The notes below the pieces were generated by a model, which saw only the letters and a list, made by a program, of their open reading frames with translations, was not told the origin of the DNA and did not search any database. Below are positions 27,901 to 37,068 of a stretch of DNA of 64,000 bases, piece after piece. This stretch comes from Archilochus colubris (Eukaryota > Chordata > Aves > Apodiformes > Trochilidae). How positions within the stretch are numbered: position 1 is the first letter of the stretch; each line of letters starts with the position of its first letter. The stretch covers positions 36,606,874 to 36,670,873 of the forward strand of contig CM041090.1 in NCBI GenBank assembly GCA_023079485.1, read 5' to 3'. A program made the position numbers and the translations under genes.

Positions 27901-28964
27901 ATTGGACAAAGTACCCTAGGTGGGGTCTCAGAAGAGCAGAAGAAGGAGAATCACCTCCCTCAATTGGCTGTCTATGTTTCTTCTGATGCAGCCCAGGACC
28001 TGATTGGCTTTCTGGGATGCAACTGCACATCAATGGCTCATGTTGAGCTTATGGCTCACCATCATCCCCAAGTCCTTCTCCTCAGGGCTGTGTTCAATCC
28101 TTTTTCCTCCCAGTCTGTATTTGTGCATGGGATTGCCTCAAGCTTCGTGTAGGACCTTGAACTTGGCCTGGTTGAACTCATGGAGTTTGCATGAGCCCAT
28201 TTCTCGAGCCTGTCTGGATGGCATCCCTTCCTTTCAGTGTGTTGACTTCACCACACAGTTTGGTGTTAAAAACTTTACCCATCACTGCTGAGGCCACCAC
28301 TAACCCATGTCCTTCACCACCACATCTACCTGGCTTTGAAACCCCTCCAGGGATGAGGACTCCACCACTGACTGCTCTGGGCAACCTGGGCCAGGGTCTG
28401 ACAACCCTTTCCAGGAGGAAACTGTTCCCAGTCCCCAACCTAAACCTCCCCTGGCACAACTTGAGGCCAGTTCCTCTTGTCCTGTCATTTGTTTCTGGGG
28501 AGAAGGGGCTGAACCCCCCTGGCTCCAGCAACCTTTCAGGGAGCTGCAAAGAGCAAGGTCTCCCCTCAGCCTCCTTTGCTCCAGGCTGAACACCCCCAGG
28601 TCCCTCTACTCCTCATCAGACTTGTGCTCCAGACCCTTCCCCAGCTTTGTTGCCCTTTAGAGGCCCAGAGGACAAACCTAAAACTGGGGTGACCCAGGAG
28701 CCCCTCAAAACCATGCCAGTGGACAGCAAGACCACCCCCTTACACAGAAGCACACACATGAAGTAACTACACTGATCATGCCAGTTCTAACAGGTTTCTC
28801 AGAATTCCATTCAACCTGTGTACAGTCACAGATTTTTGCCAAAAATCTACAGTAAAAAGGCACAAAAAAATCTTCAGTAACTTACCTTGCAGCGTTAGAT
28901 AGAGATCATCAATTTCAGAGGAAACCGGCTCCTCTGTTGAGGGAGATGACTGCTTTGATGCCAT
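808..28964 (-). CDS. SYNE2: SYNE2 (nesprin-2), N-terminal coding part, exons 2-21, 3' part outside window
   Basis: Nesprin-2 is the giant outer-nuclear-membrane protein of the LINC complex; its N-terminal CH domains bind F-actin and its C-terminal KASH domain (outside this window) binds SUN proteins. Twenty coding exons on the minus strand join into about 853 codons. Residues 32-136 form CH1 and 183-289 form CH2, with a Ser/Lys-rich linker between. From about residue 297 the sequence is charged and helical, with spaced Trp residues, as in spectrin-like repeats. Stretches such as [33 protein letters not shown] and [16 protein letters not shown] resemble human nesprin-2 more than nesprin-1, from memory of both. 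Splice phases agree at every junction except exon 18/19. All introns are GT-AG. The gene continues past base 1, so this is roughly the first eighth of the protein. Confidence 0.95.
1250..1408 (-). CDS. SYNE2: SYNE2 exon 20, rod
   Basis: A 159-base, phase 0 exon (53 codons) with acceptor ATCCAACCAG and a weak GAG|GTACTG donor. It starts [20 protein letters not shown] and ends in a basic helix, [13 protein letters not shown]. Joined to exon 19 it parallels human EESLKHLIAKGSMFDEL...LQAKIQEAKEKV. Confidence 0.92.
1409..3202 (-). other. SYNE2: SYNE2 intron 19
   Basis: A 1.8-kb intron between exons 19 and 20. It holds a TA/TG-rich microsatellite at about 2517-2562 and nothing else I can support. 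Confidence 0.85.
2517..2562. repeat. (TA)n microsatellite with TG interruption
   Basis: Alternating TA runs of about 8 and 7 bases flank a TG step and end in an ACACAC tract, inside SYNE2 intron 19. It is imperfect and short. Confidence 0.9.
3203..3376 (-). CDS. SYNE2: SYNE2 exon 19, rod (start may be 3366)
   Basis: The TTTGTTTATAG acceptor gives a 174-base exon, open in phase 0, that ends at CAG|GTGAAA. It encodes [20 protein letters not shown] and ends HEMEEHLQ, similar to the KLIGQVEIWEAEAK region of the human protein. The join from exon 18 as drawn breaks frame. Use of the second AG, 10 bases downstream (exon 3203-3366), restores it. Confidence 0.85.
3377..4672 (-). other. SYNE2: Introns around SYNE2 exon 18
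   Basis: This span is intronic apart from the short exon at 3974-4022. A TA-rich simple tract lies at about 3810-3841. I looked for one more exon that would repair the exon 18/19 phase and found none without a stop. Confidence 0.7.
3974..4022 (-). CDS. SYNE2: SYNE2 exon 18 (probable short exon)
   Basis: Between ATTTGCGTAG and a strong GGG|GTAAGG donor lies a 49-base exon starting [16 protein letters not shown]. It follows exon 17 in frame and resembles EMNLPLMIKKQDQPTF at the same place in human nesprin-2. It ends one base into a codon, which does not fit the nearest acceptor of exon 19. The reading frame also stays open past this donor, to about 3848. The exon is likely real; its 3' end is uncertain. 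Confidence 0.65.
4673..4837 (-). CDS. SYNE2: SYNE2 exon 17, rod
   Basis: A 165-base, phase 0 exon (55 codons) with acceptor GTCTAG and donor TTT|GTAAGT. It encodes [20 protein letters not shown] and ends in [12 protein letters not shown], aligning with AQWNLEHATLNEAG and NKRWRKLVSKTQL of the human protein. Confidence 0.94.
5007..5194 (-). CDS. SYNE2: SYNE2 exon 16, rod
   Basis: A 188-base exon between GATATCCTAG and GAG|GTAAGT. It encodes a [20 protein letters not shown] helix followed by [16 protein letters not shown]. Human nesprin-2 has the parallel STLQKVLACWATYVENLRLLRA. It ends in phase 0. Confidence 0.94.
5349..5445 (-). CDS. SYNE2: SYNE2 exon 15, rod
   Basis: A 97-base exon between TTTGGGCAG and TTAG|GTAAGT. 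It encodes [20 protein letters not shown] and [12 protein letters not shown], then the first base of the next codon. It matches the KFIEEKEFL helix of the human protein. Confidence 0.93.
7101..7257 (-). CDS. SYNE2: SYNE2 exon 14, rod
   Basis: A 157-base exon between CTGTTTGCAG and AAT|GTAAGT. After completing the split Arg codon it encodes 52 residues, including FLEYHYGL and [18 protein letters not shown], close to the IWNIKYGSRESVELLL segment of human nesprin-2. It ends in phase 0. Confidence 0.95.
7922..8034 (-). CDS. SYNE2: SYNE2 exon 13, rod
   Basis: A 113-base exon between TCCTCCCCAG and AGAAG|GTAAGA. It encodes [20 protein letters not shown] and then [14 protein letters not shown], with the last Arg codon split. 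The PLVxPxKLEEM motif is shared with human nesprin-2. Confidence 0.94.
9884..10048 (-). CDS. SYNE2: SYNE2 exon 12, rod
   Basis: A 165-base, phase 0 exon (55 codons) between TTCTTCTTAAG and AAG|GTATGT. It encodes [35 protein letters not shown] and a final hydrophobic helix. Human nesprin-2 has the same INAWKIKL...AWLQEVEEL pattern. Confidence 0.94.
10487..10687 (+). mobile_element. CR1 LINE 3' fragment
   Basis: This starts with TTGGAATGGGCTGCCCAGG and ends with AGGTCCTTTCCAACCTGG and an ATTCTGTGATCC-type tail, the standard 3' end of avian CR1. It is on the plus strand, opposite to SYNE2, within intron 11, and is 5'-truncated to about 200 bases. The middle contains a small internal duplication (GTGGATTAAACATCCAGTA/GTGGATTAAAAG). 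Confidence 0.9.
11166..11303 (-). CDS. SYNE2: SYNE2 exon 11, rod
   Basis: A 138-base, phase 0 exon (46 codons) with acceptor ATCCCTAG. The donor is the weaker CAG|GTCAGA. It encodes the [20 protein letters not shown] helix and an MREEWDKL helix with the conserved Trp of spectrin-like repeats. Confidence 0.92.
12075..12176 (-). CDS. SYNE2: SYNE2 exon 10, first helix after the CH pair
   Basis: A 102-base, phase 0 exon (34 codons) between TAATTACCAG and AAA|GTAAGT. It encodes [20 protein letters not shown] and the [13 protein letters not shown] tail, corresponding to the SENDTYFKKY region of human nesprin-2. This is the beginning of the spectrin-like rod. Confidence 0.94.
12941..13041 (-). CDS. 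SYNE2: SYNE2 exon 9, end of CH2
   Basis: A 101-base exon between CTCTTGTAG and CACAG|GTATGT. It completes the Asp codon split from exon 8 and encodes [20 protein letters not shown], the last CH2 helix, followed by an acidic stretch. It ends in phase 0. Confidence 0.95.
13480..13676 (-). CDS. SYNE2: SYNE2 exon 8, core of CH2
   Basis: A 197-base exon between TTTGGGGATAG and GAAG|GTAAAT. It encodes [20 protein letters not shown], then the [20 protein letters not shown] segment and the EAFRIAE helix. The polypyrimidine tract of its acceptor is poor (TTTTTGGGGATAG), and a CR1 copy ends 43 bases upstream of the exon. Confidence 0.95.
13677..15747 (-). other. SYNE2: SYNE2 intron 7
   Basis: A 2.07-kb intron between the linker exon and the CH2 core exon. 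It contains a CR1 copy at its 3' side (13720-14145). The remainder is AT-rich with a short poly-A tract near 14535. Confidence 0.85.
13720..14145 (-). mobile_element. CR1 LINE, 3' end, in SYNE2 intron 7
   Basis: Read on the plus strand it opens with two copies of AATCATAGA, then TTGGAAGGGACCTCAGAGAT, the reverse complement of a CR1 3' terminus, so the element lies on the minus strand, sense to SYNE2. It is about 425 bases and 5'-truncated. It closely resembles the copy at 59076-59766 (same subfamily). Its 3' terminus stops 43 bases before the acceptor of exon 8. Confidence 0.95.
15748..15929 (-). CDS. SYNE2: SYNE2 exon 7, CH1-CH2 linker and start of CH2
   Basis: A 182-base exon between ATCTCCAACAG and CACT|GTAAGT, ending after two bases of a codon. 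It encodes [10 protein letters not shown], a Ser/Lys-rich linker ([16 protein letters not shown]) and the [14 protein letters not shown] helix that opens CH2. Confidence 0.94.
15930..17159 (-). other. SYNE2: SYNE2 intron 6
   Basis: A 1.23-kb intron with a short AGATC pentanucleotide run at 16055-16076. I see no other element. Confidence 0.8.
16055..16076. repeat. (AGATC)n short tandem repeat
   Basis: About four perfect AGATC/GATCA units in SYNE2 intron 6. Confidence 0.9.
17160..17252 (-). CDS. SYNE2: SYNE2 exon 6, end of CH1
   Basis: A 93-base, phase 0 exon (31 codons) between TTCCCCCTAG and CAT|GTAAGT. It encodes [20 protein letters not shown] and the [11 protein letters not shown] helix, the conserved C-terminal helix of CH1 with the INIxxxDIxxGNP motif. 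Confidence 0.95.
17342..17419 (-). CDS. SYNE2: SYNE2 exon 5, CH1
   Basis: A 78-base, phase 0 exon (26 codons) between CTTCACAG and TCA|GTGAGT. It encodes the [20 protein letters not shown] segment and the start of the following helix. It is separated from exon 4 by a 260-base intron and from exon 6 by an 89-base intron. Confidence 0.95.
17680..17775 (-). CDS. SYNE2: SYNE2 exon 4, CH1
   Basis: A 96-base, phase 0 exon (32 codons) between TTATTTTGCAG and CTG|GTAAGA. It encodes [20 protein letters not shown] and then the DLLEVLSGQ segment, the hallmark second and third helices of a CH1 domain. Confidence 0.95.
17776..18711 (-). other. SYNE2: SYNE2 intron 3
   Basis: A 936-base AT-rich intron. 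I see nothing recognisable in it. Confidence 0.85.
18712..18773 (-). CDS. SYNE2: SYNE2 exon 3, start of CH1
   Basis: A 62-base exon between TTATCCCTAG and AAG|GTAAGA, completing the split Val codon from exon 2. It encodes [20 protein letters not shown], the first helix of CH1, with the Lys-Thr-Phe-Thr-x-Trp-x-Asn core typical of actin-binding CH domains. It ends in phase 0. Confidence 0.95.
19761..19794. repeat. 10-bp minisatellite, ATGGGATGCA
   Basis: Three perfect tandem copies of ATGGGATGCA plus a partial fourth copy, in SYNE2 intron 2. Confidence 0.95.
23915..23943. repeat. A-rich tract
   Basis: Nearly pure A over 29 bases with two G interruptions. No retroelement body is recognisable on its 5' side, so I treat it as a simple repeat. 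Confidence 0.85.
27449..28270 (-). mobile_element. CR1 LINE, about 0.8 kb, in SYNE2 intron 2
   Basis: On the plus strand it begins ACCATAGAATCATGGAATGG, the inverted 3' terminus. It runs back through the CR1 3' UTR into sequence matching the reverse-transcriptase C-terminal region, ending near a segment whose complement encodes the (V)[16 protein letters not shown] motif also seen in the copy at 61.8 kb. It is 5'-truncated and too mutated to be coding. It is in sense orientation to SYNE2. Confidence 0.92.
28280..28700 (-). mobile_element. Second CR1 copy abutting the first
   Basis: After the first copy reaches its coding region, the sequence jumps back to CR1 3'-proximal sequence: CCTCCAGGGATGAGGACTCC, then CTAAACCTCCCCTGGCACAA, then the AGCCTCC...CCAGGCTGAA block. 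So this is a separate, same-orientation CR1 fragment lacking its extreme 3' tail. Boundaries are approximate. Confidence 0.85.
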
Positions 28965-29001
28965 ATTAAATCCTATGTTGATTCTCTAATCAATTTCAAA
29001 A
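28886..29001 (-). CDS. SYNE2: SYNE2 exon 2, contains the start codon
   Basis: The acceptor is TTTATTTCAG and the donor is CAAG|GTAAGT. ATG is at 28962-28964, with A at -3 and G at +4. An in-frame TAG lies 24 bases upstream in the same exon, so no longer N-terminus is possible within it. The exon encodes residues 1-26 plus one base: an MASKQ start followed by a Ser/Glu-rich leader ending in [10 protein letters not shown], matching the EIDDL/GIDDL-type leader of mammalian nesprin-2. Confidence 0.93.
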
Positions 29002-30285
29002 CTGAAATAAAAGATAAACACAAAAAAAGAGGAAAATCAGTACAACTTCACATTAAAAACTGATGGTATCAAAGATGCTCAAGCGTGTGCAGAAACATGT
29101 TTTGTTTTGGGTTTTCTTCCCTTGGTAGGCTGTCTTCTTAGTGCAGACAGAATAAACTAAATGTTTCTGTTGGAGTTTTGGTCTCTTGTCTCTTTTCTAA
29201 CAGTGGCCAGCAGTTCTCTGCAACATAAACCATCAATCTCAGTGTGTCTTGCCATGAAAACAAAAGCACTAGGATTAGGAAAATCCAAAGGTAGTTGCTT
29301 TCTTTCAGAAAGCCAGGTGGACAAAGGCTCACAGTGCCTTCTGCAGCTTTGCTGCTGCCAAACTTCAAAGGTTTTCTTTAAACTTTTGTATTTTTCAGCT
29401 ATCTCTTCCTGTTCAGAGAACTGTTGCAGAATAGAAACAATTTAGGGAGTATCTTCAAAGATTAAGATGAAACGAAGAGGCAGTGGTTATTATATGAGAA
29501 TAATCACAACTGCTGCCTCTATCTGGTATCATTGGTATTCCTCATCCCCCGTGAAGGACTTTCTTTTTCCAATTCCTTCATTTTCCTCTCCCTGGATACC
29601 TCCCCTATCTCTAATGCAACTTCAGTGACTGATATGCTCTATCTTTCCTAAAAACCTAACATTGTTTCTGGTATTGCAGTAGCTATATTGTTCAATTTCC
29701 CACTGCAGGGAAAGCTGGATACTTAGATACAGATTACTTTTTATCAAGACCTTACAAATTAAACAAATTCAAAAAGAAACAAAGCTGAAAATTAAATAAG
29801 AGCTCACTTTAAACAAGCTTTGTTGCTTAAATAACTGTAACGTTTCCAGAACTACTAGGATTTGCACACTATATATTAATAACTCATCTATCAAGTATAT
29901 GTCAAAATAAAGGGCGTGATTAGATGAGTAAGAAAATACAACATCGAGGAATGCCAGAGAAATTTTTACATTCAGTGCCTTGTGCTTATGAATCATGAGG
30001 CAGCCTTTGTTTACTCCACTCTATACTATTTTTCCTCACTCCCTGTCTCCCTCACTGCACAGGAAAGACAACACACATTTAATGAGGAGTATTTAATTCA
30101 GTATTTTGTTTTCCTCACTCTGAACAGTATGTGTCCTTGTGCTTTATCCAAGAGCTGCTCTGATGACAGGATTATTAAGTCCTCACAGGATTTTCTATGG
30201 CACTTGGCATCTGCAAACTTCACAAGCATCAATCAATTCACATTTACAGCATCTACGTGGGCTCAGGGGCTACTGACCACATTTA

Positions 30286-30350
30286 GAATCACAGAACAGT
30301 TTGGGTTGGGAGACACATTTAAAGATCATCTAGCCCAACCTCTGCCATGG
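30286..30350 (-). mobile_element. CR1 LINE 3' tail fragment
   Basis: The segment from AGAATCACAGAACAGTTTGG through AAAGATCATCTAGCCCAACC is an inverted CR1 3' terminus only about 65 bases long. Sequence after CTGCCATGG is unrelated. Confidence 0.85.
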
Positions 30351-30800
30351 AACATCATTTTACTGATGACAAGCAAAAGCACGGGGGGGGGAAGGGGAAA
30401 GTTGATAATTTTACTCTGATTTTCCAGAGAAACAGATATATGGGTAAAGCACTAATTCCAACTGCTGCAGTAAGTAGTGCTTCTGCAAGTTACCAAAAAC
30501 TTACAACCAAAACTTAAGTCACCAGATTCAAGGAAGGGGAGTTCTATGTGGGGCAGGTCATAAAGAGGTCTATCCAGATTATCAAAGACAAGATAATGGT
30601 ATTTTACAAGAGTTTGGCTTGCTTAACCTGGCAAAAAGAGGAGGAAAAAGAGAAAAATTGATCTTTGGCAGGCACAAGAAGAAGGTTATATAAATAAGGC
30701 ATGCCTTAAGGTCAGGATGCAAATAAGAATAGTGGGTTGCCTCTCAAAACAGGCAACTGGCACAAAGACTTCATGTGATTTTAAGATTGGAATTGTTCAG

Positions 30801-30848
30801 AAATAGACAATATAAAATGGTTGCAAATAGACAACATAAAGTGGCTGC
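30801..30848. repeat. 24-bp tandem duplication
   Basis: Two adjacent 24-base units beginning AAATAGACAA differ at three positions, all transitions. It lies in SYNE2 intron 1. Confidence 0.9.
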
Positions 30849-33800
30849 CTTTATTAAAAGAACACTTGGACTTCCAATTCTGGGCAGCTCTCAGAAGTCC
30901 CCTGTTCTCAAGCTAGAAGTATGAGTCTGAAGTCAAACAATCAGAAAATAACCACACAGTTAGCTGCCACTGATAAAAATCAGGATTTAAGTGCCAGGAC
31001 TAGTGTCTCACAGGAACTGAGCAAGGGCAAGGGCTGAGCAAGAATCCAGTTCTCCCAGCAGCACTGCCCATGCCCAAGGCAATGCAATCCTTCCTGGGAA
31101 ACACCTTCCTTTTTCTCTCAAGACCAAACAATACAAAACCAAAGTCTAAGAATGCAAAATGTTAGGTGGCCTTAATATCTTTTGGGTATAACTTTGTCCT
31201 TAATTTTATTTTGTGACAGCCACATTGAAGGCCACCAAGCAGCAAAACCCCAAGGGAGCAATATAAGCAAACTCCAACCACATCATCACTTCTGTTAGAG
31301 GTTTTGGTTTTTTTTTTTGCTCCCAGGACAGAAGGAAAGTTAGCTACATTTCCATCAACCCTGAATTTTCCAGGGGCCAACTGAATAACTTCAGAGATTT
31401 TTAAGAAATCCTAAATACTGGCAAACAACCAATCCACAGATTAAATCAATGAAGCTGACTGAATTTTGACCTAAGGTTATAATGCATATTGGGTGTCCAG
31501 GCAATGAAAGAGGAATAGGACCAGAAGAACATACATGCACACCCAGTATTACCTACAACCAAAAACATCCCCAAAACTATGTACATATGTACATTATTGT
31601 GGTTCTGGGGCACACACTAAACAACAGAGGCAATGCATGATCTTTTCTCTTTAACATAAGTTTATTCTCATTTTTTTCACTTTATTTTAAACTAAAGTTA
31701 TTTTCTTTTAAAGCCACAAAAGTAGCACAAAATTCCTGGGCAGTTAAAAGAGATATCTGATTTTTGTGCATCCAAATTTGAGGTGGTGACATAGGTGGAG
31801 CCAAGTCATGTTCACCTAACTTGCATAGTGCTAACACCTTTGGGAGCACAGTCCAGAGAAAGGTAACAGGATTTGGCATTAAAATTCCTCTATAATAACA
31901 GAAAAACATGCAAGAGCCATGAGTGGCATTAATGGAAGCTTCATTAAAAACATAAAATGCATTTTCAACCTTTTTCTGTTCTTCCTCTGCCCCAATCCCT
32001 TGCCAGCTACAGCAGTCACACAGTACACGGAGTCCCTTATGTGCCTGTACTGCACTTCATGTGATGGGACCCCAATCTCAGTCCAGATCTCCAAGCATGA
32101 AAGTAGCTGCAGTTAATAAAGCTTACAGAATATTAAAGCAGAAAGTATATTAAGCTTTAGAGCAGTAATTAACTCTAATTAAGGCACTTAATTTGTTAAT
32201 TAATTAACTTAAATTATGGCACATGATTATAGAATATGTATACATGAAAAAAGCAGATGCTCCTGTTTTCTTTTAAGGTCAAATTAAGGCCTTCCAAACA
32301 GATTGCATTGTATTTTATTTTAATTTTTTTTTTTTAAACACGGAAACCCAGTCAACAAATCCACAGTACATGTTACAAAAATGTGCAGCTAATTCAAGGC
32401 AAGCTTATGCTAAAGCTTTCACATCCCTGAAACCCTCTGCTCCCTATCTAACACAGCACATACATTTTGCCCTGCCTCTGATCCCTGCCCTGCCCCAACA
32501 GAAGACTCCACAGCTGCTTGGAAAGGGAAACACACACACACTGTTGGAGGACATACCTGCAAGGATTAGTATTCTTTAAAAGGTTCAAGGTACAGATTGA
32601 GAAGGGATTATACAAGCACAATATGCTATTTCCTTTGCCTTAGCCCTGCTCCCCCCACAGTTACATTCAAATGAAGCATATTAGGTGTAACTAGACCATA
32701 TCAGCCTCTGAAGAGACCCATCAAGCTATTGGTAAGATTGCTTAGCAATGTTTTACATAGGTGGTGGGATTGATCAACTCTTGTACTTCATATTTAAGTT
32801 GATTATTTTGCTTCATAAGAACTCAAGGGACTTAGAGAGCTAAACCAAATCCCTCATTTCCATTAAATGCTGGACAACTAGGAAATAAATACCTGTAGTT
32901 TTGAAAATAAATTAAATGCTTTCAAATGACACCATGCCTTTTCAGTGGAGATAAAGCCAAAGGTGAAGAAAATGCCCTTGTCCTTCCTTCTTCCTGGAGA
33001 GTCTGGTATTAACACAGGAAAGCATTTAACTGCTTACACCTTGGGATAACCTGTGGAATAACCTGTGAAATATCACAGAGCCAAAAAGAGAGCTCCAGGA
33101 ACACTGCGACTTTGTTTCCAATGACTTCACTTTCTGCTGATTAACTTACATGAATTGCACCAAAGCTGTTGTGTGAGCTCATCTCTTCTTCAACATGGGA
33201 GAAGTCACACAAGAAAGGTGCATAACAAATGTCCTGTTCAAGAGAAAAACTTTCCACTGGTGCCTTGAGCACCTGAGCTCAACCTGCAGCTCAGATGGTT
33301 CAGATACCAACAAAAGCTCTTCCCATGATGAGGGCACTCGTAAGGCTCAAACCCAGACTTTGGAGCACCTCTTCCCTCCCCAGCTGTTTTCAAAATGGGC
33401 ACCTAAAAACATAGGTGGAAATTAGACCATTAGTGCAGTCATATAACATACTTACAACTTAACTTCCCTGGAAACATTCTGTCTTTTTCAAATTCAGCTG
33501 AAATTAGCCAGCAGATTAAAAAAAAAAAATCACTGGGTATTAGCACACAGACACAGGCACATTGATAAAGAGAAACCTGAGAGCAGGCAGTGGACTAGAA
33601 ATGTCATAGCCTTAACATCACAGTTGGGATCAGGGTGGTTTGCAAACCTTGCCTTTCAGCTGCTCCAAGTTTGAAAAAAAAAATTACAGCTATACAGTAT
33701 GCTCCTCTACAGTGAAACTGTTGCTGTTTTCAAAATAGCATGTAACTGCAGTCAAAATATAAAATGCATATTTCATTAATCATTTAAGGTTACTTGTACA

Positions 33801-34675
33801 AAACATCTCTGCACACTAATTAGAAAGCAAGGTAAACTAGTTGGCATGCTTTCTGTACTTTCCCAGGTAAGACCATTTGTAGCCTCTGAGTTTACAGCTA
33901 CCTACACAGTGCAGCAGGATGCACGCTCTGAGCCCTCCCCATGAGCCTTGGAATCTTGGAAAAATCATATGGCATGAAATTAGCTCAGGCGTACACTCCT
34001 TAAAGCTGAAAGCAGCAGATACCTTGCAAACAAGCCCAGCTAGAGGTTGCAGATTATTATAACCCACAGCCAGTAAATCCCTGCTTCACTGGTTTTGCCT
34101 TTGTAGACACATGCCCCATATTTTCCCCATTACGTTGGCTACATGCTTTCCACTGGTGTTGCAATAAGAAATACAGACATCTTCGTAGGGCATCTCCAAC
34201 CTCTTGTTTTTACTTTTCCTCCTTTGAAGTGCCACTGATTATTTATGAGCCACTCAGGGATTCAAGACTTTCCCTCCATAGAGGCCTCTATATGTAAACT
34301 GAAGTCTGTTCCTAGCAACAGATTATTATTACTCATTTATACAGCCGAGCCAACGTCATGAACAGAAATGGTAGATTTTTATCTTTGGTGAACTAGTCCA
34401 AAGGAGACAGAGCTCTACAATGCAGACCTACTGAAGACCCTTTTCCTTTTTGGTTATTAACAAAGATCTCAATTCTCTTTACATTCAGAGATAAGCAGTA
34501 AGATTCAGAAGTGCAACTTTTGGGAGCTGCTAAGTGGTGCTGAGCCACCTACTTTTGATACACTATTTACTAAGTCTGTCCCAGCCTCCCTGAAGGCAAA
34601 TTGTTAGGATTGAAATCATGGTACCACAACCTAAAGAATTATCACAGAAAATTCCTTACATGAAGATAGCTTGGA

Positions 34676-34680
34676 TTTTT

Positions 34681-34709
<29 letters not shown>
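34676..34709. repeat. Poly-T tract
   Basis: A run of 34 bases, all T except one A near its start. It could be the poly-A of a minus-strand retrocopy, but no gene body was recognised beside it. Confidence 0.9.
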
Positions 34710-34713
<4 letters not shown>

Positions 34714-37037
34714 TATTTTCTTTTCCTCTCCCTTCCAATGTACTCACACCTCTATTAAGCGAGGGAAGTTTGATGGCCATGCTTTCTCCTCAACACTTCA
34801 TTTACAATGGTCTCCTGATTTTTTCACCTACTGTCAGGGCTGGGGAGGAAAGTCTATTTAAAGCATTTTCATTAAAAACCCTTACACTAAGAAGCTCTCT
34901 TTTCTTAAGGTCCTACTCCAGACTGAAGTTCATCCCTCCCATATTTGAAATGCTTCCCAACATTGCTATTGTGGGCAATCTCAGATTGTATACATGTCCA
35001 CAGCTGCAAATATGCTGATCCCCTTCCCTTCAAAGCCAGATCCTCAGGTAACAAAAATCAGGACAGCACCATTGACAGATCTACCTTGACTTCCCTCCTT
35101 AAGGAGCCAACAACCTCTTTCTGCCTGGCAGAAAAAAAAAAAATTGTCACCATCCAGTAAGAAATAATGGCAAACTCTGCACTTTCCTGGAGGAAGAAAA
35201 GGCCTTCCATCAGGTTTCCATCACCTTGAAGGTGAGAGGAAAAAGAGCCTCTAATCTTCTCATCCTACATAATATCCTATAGCACTCAGATGGGTATCAG
35301 CCAGTCCTTTATTAAGTGGTATTACAGCATGTGGCATTGGAGGGACAATGCTGAAACAATTGTGGCCTTGGGTCTTCTTAAGCTATGAGTAGCTGGAGGT
35401 GAAGGAACTGAAAAAGGAAAAGCTTGGAAAAGCCTGAGCAACTCTGCTCAGAAATAACCAAGGCCAAAGATCATTAGATCTACAGGATCTAATCAGAGAT
35501 GGACAGATCAAACAGAGATGGACACAAAACTACACCCCAGTTCCACAGAAATAGTCTTGCTTCACGTGAACAGACACAGTGAAACTATATGCACAAGTAA
35601 GGACTTCTCCATAGAATAAGGACTGCAAGACTAAGACATCTCTTATTAGTTTATTTATGACAATCAGCAGCAGTACATTTTTGTTTTCCAGGGACTTCCC
35701 AGTGATCTATTTATAACTTTTGAAAATGTGCCAGGACAAGCATATGAGTATACAAAAAACACACCACTTTTTAAGGCCAGAAAATGTTGCTGGTTTGTCT
35801 TTGATTTACACATCAGTAATACTTCCTGTTACAGAAACACAATGGATCTTCTCATTGCATTAATCACTTTAAAAACGCGGTTAGGAAAGTGTCTTTCTTG
35901 ACCTTTTCTTTCTTTGGGGAGGGGGTAGTAATATATCAGTCATCCTGTTACAATGACACAGTTGGAAAACTGCTCTAAATCCACGGTGTTGTGAACACAC
36001 ATGTATACAAACACTTTTATTAACAAAGCTAAGCCTTGTTCACACATTCAGAAAAGCTAACCCATGGAGGTGCCTGATGGAGTTGTTTGCTGCCAGACTA
36101 AGAGCCTATCTCACATTCATCTCCTCCCAAGTAGAAATGCAGTGGCAATTCATACTCACTAAAGTTGGAGAAAACATTCAGTTGGTTTCTATGCCTTCCC
36201 ACATTGTTACTAAAAACAGGAACCACTCAGAACTCAAAATCACAGTTGTTAATGTAAAAAGAAAGCTGATGCCATGCCCATTGCTCACCCTTGGGTACAC
36301 TGCTGGGCAGGAGGCCAAAAATGCTATGGGGACTTCATGGCTCCATCAGAGCCAAGGGTTTGGATGACAATTCAGCTTCCAATACATACAGCCCATAGGC
36401 ACATCCCAGCCCAAAACTGCCTGTGCAACGCCCAGAAGCCCCCAGTTATGTGCAAAAAGCCATGGTGTTTCCATGGTGTGCTGCCACAGGGCCAGAATGG
36501 AAAAGTTTTTCCAAATCTGGGATCATCCGCACGCTTCCCCACCATGGCACAGCCCAAGGCCACTTCCTGCAGATAACGGGGCTGCAGGGCAGGGTTATCA
36601 TAAAAACAACAGGAGAAACACAAGCTGGCTCAAGATCCACACTGCATACCTGGGAAATACATCCAGTGCACAAAAACCTCTTCCTACCCCCTTGGATAAC
36701 TAGGAAAGCAGAGGATGAGATGACAGCAGCTGTCACTTCACCCCTATGAGCCATTTTCACACGAATGCTGCCCCTCTCTGACCCCCGAGCTCCGGGCTAG
36801 CTGGGCTCAGGTGGGGATGGTAGCCAAGCACCATGATGAGTAGCCACACTCTGCCTGTCCTCATCTCAGTGAGGGGAAAGGATGCAACGTGGCCAGAGCA
36901 GTCCCAGCGCCGCGGGGCTCAGACAGACCTCTGACCTTCTGGCGTGCAGTTCCCATCTCAAAAGAGAAGGGCTGTGCACAGCTCATCATAGCCCTTCCTC
37001 GGAGCTTCCTGGCCCAGAGTCAGTTTTCACAATCAAG

Positions 37038-37068
37038 AAGGGAAGGGAAGGGCAGGGAAGGGGGAGGG
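37038..37068. repeat. Purine-rich GGGAA repeat
   Basis: About five imperfect GGGAA/GGGCA units in intron 1 of SYNE2, bounded by a G-rich run. Confidence 0.85.

Larger units (their letters stand above)
18774..28885 (-). other. SYNE2: SYNE2 intron 2
   Basis: A 10.1-kb intron between the start-codon exon and CH1. It holds a 10-bp minisatellite (19761-19794) inside a locally GC-richer patch (about 19.62-20.0 kb), an A-rich tract (23915-23943) and a CR1 cluster (27449-28700). The remaining stretches show no exon-like sequence. Confidence 0.85.

Noticed and set aside
28178..28593. Several overlapping open frames on both strands
   Set aside because: They fall wholly in CR1 sequence.
808..28964. 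Assignment to SYNE1 (nesprin-1) or another CH-spectrin gene
   Set aside because: The leader, the CH1-CH2 linker, the short spacing and the first rod exons follow nesprin-2, as I remember both proteins. Nesprin-1 has a different leader and linker.
34671..35018. Processed pseudogene with poly-T tail
   Set aside because: The poly-T tract is real, but the adjoining sequence on both sides does not read as a coding remnant.
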